From positions 40,869-104,868 of the forward strand of contig NZ_JAOCAH010000017.1 in assembly GCF_029839275.1 (NCBI RefSeq): DNA of 64,000 nucleotides, given 5' to 3'. Source of the DNA: Pseudomonas sp. GD03944. Its GTDB lineage: Bacteria; Pseudomonadota; Gammaproteobacteria; Pseudomonadales; Pseudomonadaceae. The first letter of the stretch is position 1. Each line of letters opens with the position of its first letter. Of the stretch, positions 61,355-64,000 are shown piece after piece. Below the pieces are notes generated by a model. The model was not told where the DNA came from and ran no database searches. It saw only the letters and a program-made list of their open reading frames with translations. Position numbers and translations under genes: made by a program.

Positions 61355-62641
61355 TCAGCGCCCGCGCAGCTGCTTCAGCAGGTCTTCGGTCGGGTAGCCG
61401 TCCGCCGGCTGGTTCAACTGGAGCTGCAGTGAACGGATGGCCTTGCGTGTGTTGGCGCCGATGATGCCGTCCGCCGGGCCGGGGTCGAAACCGTTCACCG
61501 TCAGCAGTTCCTGCAGCTCGATGCGCTCGCTGCGGCCCAGTTGCCGATCACCGCGTGGCCAACTGGCCTGGATGCCGCTGCCGCCGCGCAGGGCGTCGGA
61601 CAGCAGGCCGATGGCCAGGGCGTAGGAGGTGGAGTTGTTGTAGCGCAGGATGCTGCGGAAGTTCGACAGGACCAGGAAGGCCGGGCCTTTGTGGCCGGCC
61701 GGCAACAGCAGCGTCGCGCTGGCCTCGGCGGCGGCGTTGGTGCTGCTGTTCACCGGGCGAATGCCCAGGGCTTCCCACTGCGAGAGGGGGAGGCGGTTGT
61801 CGGGATCGGCCAGGGCGTAATCGAACCCATTGGGCAGGCGCACCTCGAAGCCCCACGGCTGGCCCTGCTGCCAGCCGGAGCTTTGCAGGTAATGGGCGGC
61901 CGAGGCCAGGGCGTCGGTGGAGGAGTTCCACAGGTCGCGCTTGCCGTCACCGTCGAAATCCACGGCATGTTCGTTGTAGGTGGTGGGCATGAACTGGGTC
62001 TGGCCCATCGCACCGGCCCAGGAGCCGACCAGGCTTTCCGGGGCGATGTCGCCGTGCTGCAGGATCTGCAGGACCGCCAGCAGCTGGCTGCGCCAGAACG
62101 CCTGGCGCCGGCCTTCGTAGGCCAGGGTGGCGAGGGAGCGCACCACGTTGTGGTTGCCGATGTTGCTGCCGAAGTTGCTTTCCAGGCCCCAAATGGCCAC
62201 CAGGGTTTCCGCGTTCACGCCGTAGCGCTGTTCGATGCGGGTGAGGTTGGCGCGCTCCTGGGTGATCAGGGTGCGGCCACGGGCGATGCGGGTGGAGGAC
62301 ACCGCGCCGTCCAGGTATTCCCAGACCGGGCGGGTGAACTCGGGCTGGCTGCTGTCGGCGGCCAGGACCTTGGGATTGGGTACGACGCCGGCAAAGGCGC
62401 GGTCGAACAGGGCCGGGTCGATACCGGCGGCGATGGCGTCGCTGCGCAGCAGGGTGCGCCACTCGTCGAAGCTGAGCGTTTCAACCGGAGCGGTGGTGGT
62501 CTGCGGTGGCGGCTGGATGGCTGCGGGAACGTTCGGTGCGGTGGCCAGTGATTGCGCGGGGGCATCAGCGCAGGCGGTCAACAGCACGAAGAAGCAGGCG
62601 GTAGCACTGTGGCTCAGGCAGCGAAAAAGCAGGTTGGGCAT
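61355..62641 (-). CDS. MltB-type transglycosylase with peptidoglycan-binding domain
   Basis: 428-residue lipoprotein with signal and lipobox VLLTAC (Cys at about 24). Central SLT family 3 lytic domain (about 55-335) with VAIWGLESNFGSNIG (catalytic Glu), SWAGAMGQTQFMPTTYNEHAVDFDGDG, and a C-terminal PG_binding_1 domain (about 360-428) with QELLTVNGFDPGPADGIIGANTRKAIRSLQ. The extra binding domain distinguishes it from MltB at 55754. It lies between lipA and arfA on the minus strand. Confidence 0.93.
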   Translation of the reverse strand: MPNLLFRCLSHSATACFFVLLTACADAPAQSLATAPNVPAAIQPPPQTTTAPVETLSFDEWRTLLRSDAIAAGIDPALFDRAFAGVVPNPKVLAADSSQPEFTRPVWEYLDGAVSSTRIARGRTLITQERANLTRIEQRYGVNAETLVAIWGLESNFGSNIGNHNVVRSLATLAYEGRRQAFWRSQLLAVLQILQHGDIAPESLVGSWAGAMGQTQFMPTTYNEHAVDFDGDGKRDLWNSSTDALASAAHYLQSSGWQQGQPWGFEVRLPNGFDYALADPDNRLPLSQWEALGIRPVNSSTNAAAEASATLLLPAGHKGPAFLVLSNFRSILRYNNSTSYALAIGLLSDALRGGSGIQASWPRGDRQLGRSERIELQELLTVNGFDPGPADGIIGANTRKAIRSLQLQLNQPADGYPTEDLLKQLRGR

Positions 62642-62713
62642 GGTGATCTCAACACGTTTTGCAGGCGGTTACCTTAGCACGGATGAGCTCTGATGCGGGG
62701 CGTGGCGCGGTTT

Positions 62714-62872
62714 TCAGGCCGCCATAAAGCAAGAAGCCTCCCAGTTGTGCTGGGAGGCTTCGCGGCGGTAGCTGCCTTTGCCTTTTCGGGGTGTTTCCTG
62801 GCGGCAGCGGAACAGGGGTTGGGCAACCAGGGATTTGGCCTTGTTCGGCCGGTGCTTGGCTTTCTTGCTCAT
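62714..62872 (-). CDS. arfA: Alternative ribosome-rescue factor A
   Basis: 52-residue ArfA that recruits RF2 to ribosomes stalled on mRNA lacking a stop codon. The minus-strand ORF from ATG 62872 begins MSKKAKHRPNKAKSLVAQPLF and continues with RCRQETPRKGKGSYRR, the Lys/Arg-rich ribosome-binding core. A perfect 12-bp hairpin lies inside its 3' part (62733-62761, codons 38-47). In E. coli arfA this kind of hairpin is cut by RNase III or terminates transcription, so the mRNA lacks a stop and ArfA is made only when tmRNA fails. It is missed by size-limited gene calls. Confidence 0.92.
   Translation of the reverse strand: MSKKAKHRPNKAKSLVAQPLFRCRQETPRKGKGSYRREASQHNWEASCFMAA
62733..62761 (-). promoter_or_regulatory. 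arfA internal hairpin (stop-less mRNA switch)
   Basis: Inverted repeat GAAGCCTCCCAG / CTGGGAGGCTTC, perfect over 12 bp with loop TTGTG, located within the arfA coding sequence ahead of the annotated stop. On the minus strand it is followed by the mixed T-rich run TTGCTTTAT. It is the expected RNase III or termination site that yields stop-less mRNA, matching the tmRNA-backup logic of ArfA. Confidence 0.85.
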
Positions 62873-62970
62873 GGCAGGTCCTCGTCGATGGCCCGCTGGT
62901 TCGCGGGCGCGGCGATCATGCGCTTGTGGTCAAAAAATGTCCAGCGCTGAGAGGGCGGGGTGTCGAGCGA

Positions 62971-64000
62971 TCAGAAACCGGTTTCGCTGGGCAGGCCCAG
63001 GCGCTTGCCACAGATGGCCAGGGTCAGCAGGCTCAGGCCGCTCCAGGGATCGCCGGCGGCCTGGCCCTTGATCTGCGCATCGATGCGCTGGGCGTCCTGC
63101 AGCAGGGTGGCCCAGCGACTGGCCGAGTGACGCTGCAGAGCCTTGCTGACCAGCGGGCGACGCTTGTCCCACACGGGAGGGCGGGCCGAACTGAAGGCTT
63201 TTTCCAGGGGCACGCCCTGGGCGTATTGCTGGGCGATGGTGGCCAGCAGACGCAGCTCGCGGGCGAGGGCCCAGAGGATCACCGGCGGTTCCACGCCTTC
63301 CCCGCGCAGGCCTTCGAGCATGCGCAAGGCATGGGCGGCTTCACCATTGAGCGCGGCATCGATCAGGCCGAACACGTCGAAACGGGCGCTGTCCGCCACG
63401 GCGGCCTGGACGGTGGACGCATCGATCTGCCCGGCATCTGCGAGAAGCTTGAGCTTTTCGATTTCCTGGGCGGCGGCCAGCAGGTTGCCTTCCACGCGCA
63501 CCGCGATCATTTCCACCGCTTCCTGGGTCGCGTTGAGCCCGGCCTGTGCCATGCGCTGGCGTACCCATTGCGGCAACTGGCCGGCGTCCACCGGCCAGAT
63601 CTGCACGAACTGGCTGTGCGGCCCTTCGATCAGGGCCTTGGCCCACTTGGTCTTCTGCGTGCTGCCATCGAGCTTCGGCAGGCTGACCAGCAGCACCGTG
63701 TCTTCGGGCGGACGGGCGATGTACTCCAGCAACGCGGCCGCGCCCTTGTCGCCGGGCTTGCCGGTGGGGATGCGCAGTTCCAGCAGGCGTTTTTCGGCGA
63801 ACAGCGAGAGGCTGGCTCCGGCCTGCAGCAGGTTGCCCCAATCGAAGTTGGCTTCGGCGTTGAACACCTGGCGCTCGGTGAAACCCTGCTGGCGGGTGGC
63901 GGCGCGGATGCTGTCGCAGGCTTCCTGGCAGAGCAGCGGTTCATCGCCACTGACCAGGTACACCGGCGCCAGGTTGCCCTGGAGGTGTTTGCCAAGTTGT
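62971..64000 (-). CDS. holA: DNA polymerase III delta subunit, 5'-truncated
   Basis: Clamp-loader delta subunit (HolA) that opens the beta clamp. The window holds all but the first residues: upstream of the GTG-like codon at 63963 the frame reads on through GKHLQGNLAPVYLVSGDEPLLCQEA to the window edge, so the true start lies beyond 64000. Later signatures are LLVSLPKLDGSTQKTKWAKAL and the C-terminal WALARELRLLATIAQQYA. In pseudomonads holA follows leuS-lptE. Confidence 0.93.
   Translation of the reverse strand, partial: QLGKHLQGNLAPVYLVSGDEPLLCQEACDSIRAATRQQGFTERQVFNAEANFDWGNLLQAGASLSLFAEKRLLELRIPTGKPGDKGAAALLEYIARPPEDTVLLVSLPKLDGSTQKTKWAKALIEGPHSQFVQIWPVDAGQLPQWVRQRMAQAGLNATQEAVEMIAVRVEGNLLAAAQEIEKLKLLADAGQIDASTVQAAVADSARFDVFGLIDAALNGEAAHALRMLEGLRGEGVEPPVILWALARELRLLATIAQQYAQGVPLEKAFSSARPPVWDKRRPLVSKALQRHSASRWATLLQDAQRIDAQIKGQAAGDPWSGLSLLTLAICGKRLGLPSETGF

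Overview
The window is ordinary high-GC Pseudomonas chromosome (Pseudomonas sensu lato, close to the aeruginosa/oleovorans/mendocina lineages by protein character). Evidence is the densely packed housekeeping gene order: the ribD-riboswitch-ribE-ribBA-ribH-nusB-thiL-pgpA block, and nadD-rsfS-rlmH-mrdA-rodA-mltB-rlpA-dacA-ybeD-lipB-lipA. Genus-typical families are also present (OprG/OmpW, ExaC, DUF2388, DUF2845, YceK lipoprotein, YbbN with an intact CxxC). I see no prophage, transposase, CRISPR array, rRNA or tRNA.

Layout. 1-4.1 kb: 5' end of uvrA (minus), a YajR-type MFS transporter, ssb and two sugar-nucleotide SDR genes. 4.1-9.9 kb: OprG behind a near-consensus ANR box; a DUF3299 protein and an ABC exporter-type permease/ATPase pair; BrkB; and a histidine-rich zinc protein behind a Zur-type palindrome. 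9.5-12.0 kb: a small unknown protein, YbbN/CnoX, a methyltransferase and a YbaY-like lipoprotein. 12.1-18.5 kb: nrdR and the riboflavin operon with an FMN riboswitch, then nusB-thiL-pgpA. 18.5-24.3 kb: two exported proteins, ribA, btuF and btuB, the last behind a cobalamin riboswitch. 24.5-32.3 kb: dxs, a single-chain acyl-CoA carboxylase, DUF2388, ispA, xseB and a TauE/SafE permease. 32.4-49.7 kb: ppa, mtfA, GNAT, exaC, mpl, ubiX, small lipoproteins, a hydroxyacid dehydrogenase, YbaK, methyltransferase and SDR genes, a MORN-repeat C13 peptidase lipoprotein, MaoC, TPR, CidA/LrgB, LON-like, a DedA-PAP2 fusion and Aag. 49.9-64 kb: proA, nadD, rsfS, rlmH, the elongasome genes mrdA-rodA with wall enzymes, lipB/lipA, a second MltB-type transglycosylase, a hidden arfA and the 3' part of holA.

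Working logic. The riboflavin genes are split. ribE, ribBA and ribH lie downstream of the FMN switch and ribD upstream of it. The second half of RibBA has lost the GTP cyclohydrolase II motifs, which are intact in the separate RibA at 20.06 kb. btuF and btuB are convergent and separated by a nested inverted-repeat element. Peptidoglycan elongation and trimming enzymes (PBP2, RodA, MltB, RlpA, PBP5/6) form one co-directional run followed by lipoate synthesis.

Most interesting unexplained signals: an 18-codon leader ORF with its own Shine-Dalgarno, itself paired in a hairpin, between the FMN riboswitch and ribE; a class-II-spaced ANR site at oprG; a Zur-type site at the histidine-rich protein gene; an arfA gene carrying a perfect 12-bp hairpin near its 3' end; an A9 run in slippery phase at the linker/SPOR junction of rlpA; and a family of GTAGGGTGGGTT inverted-repeat elements.
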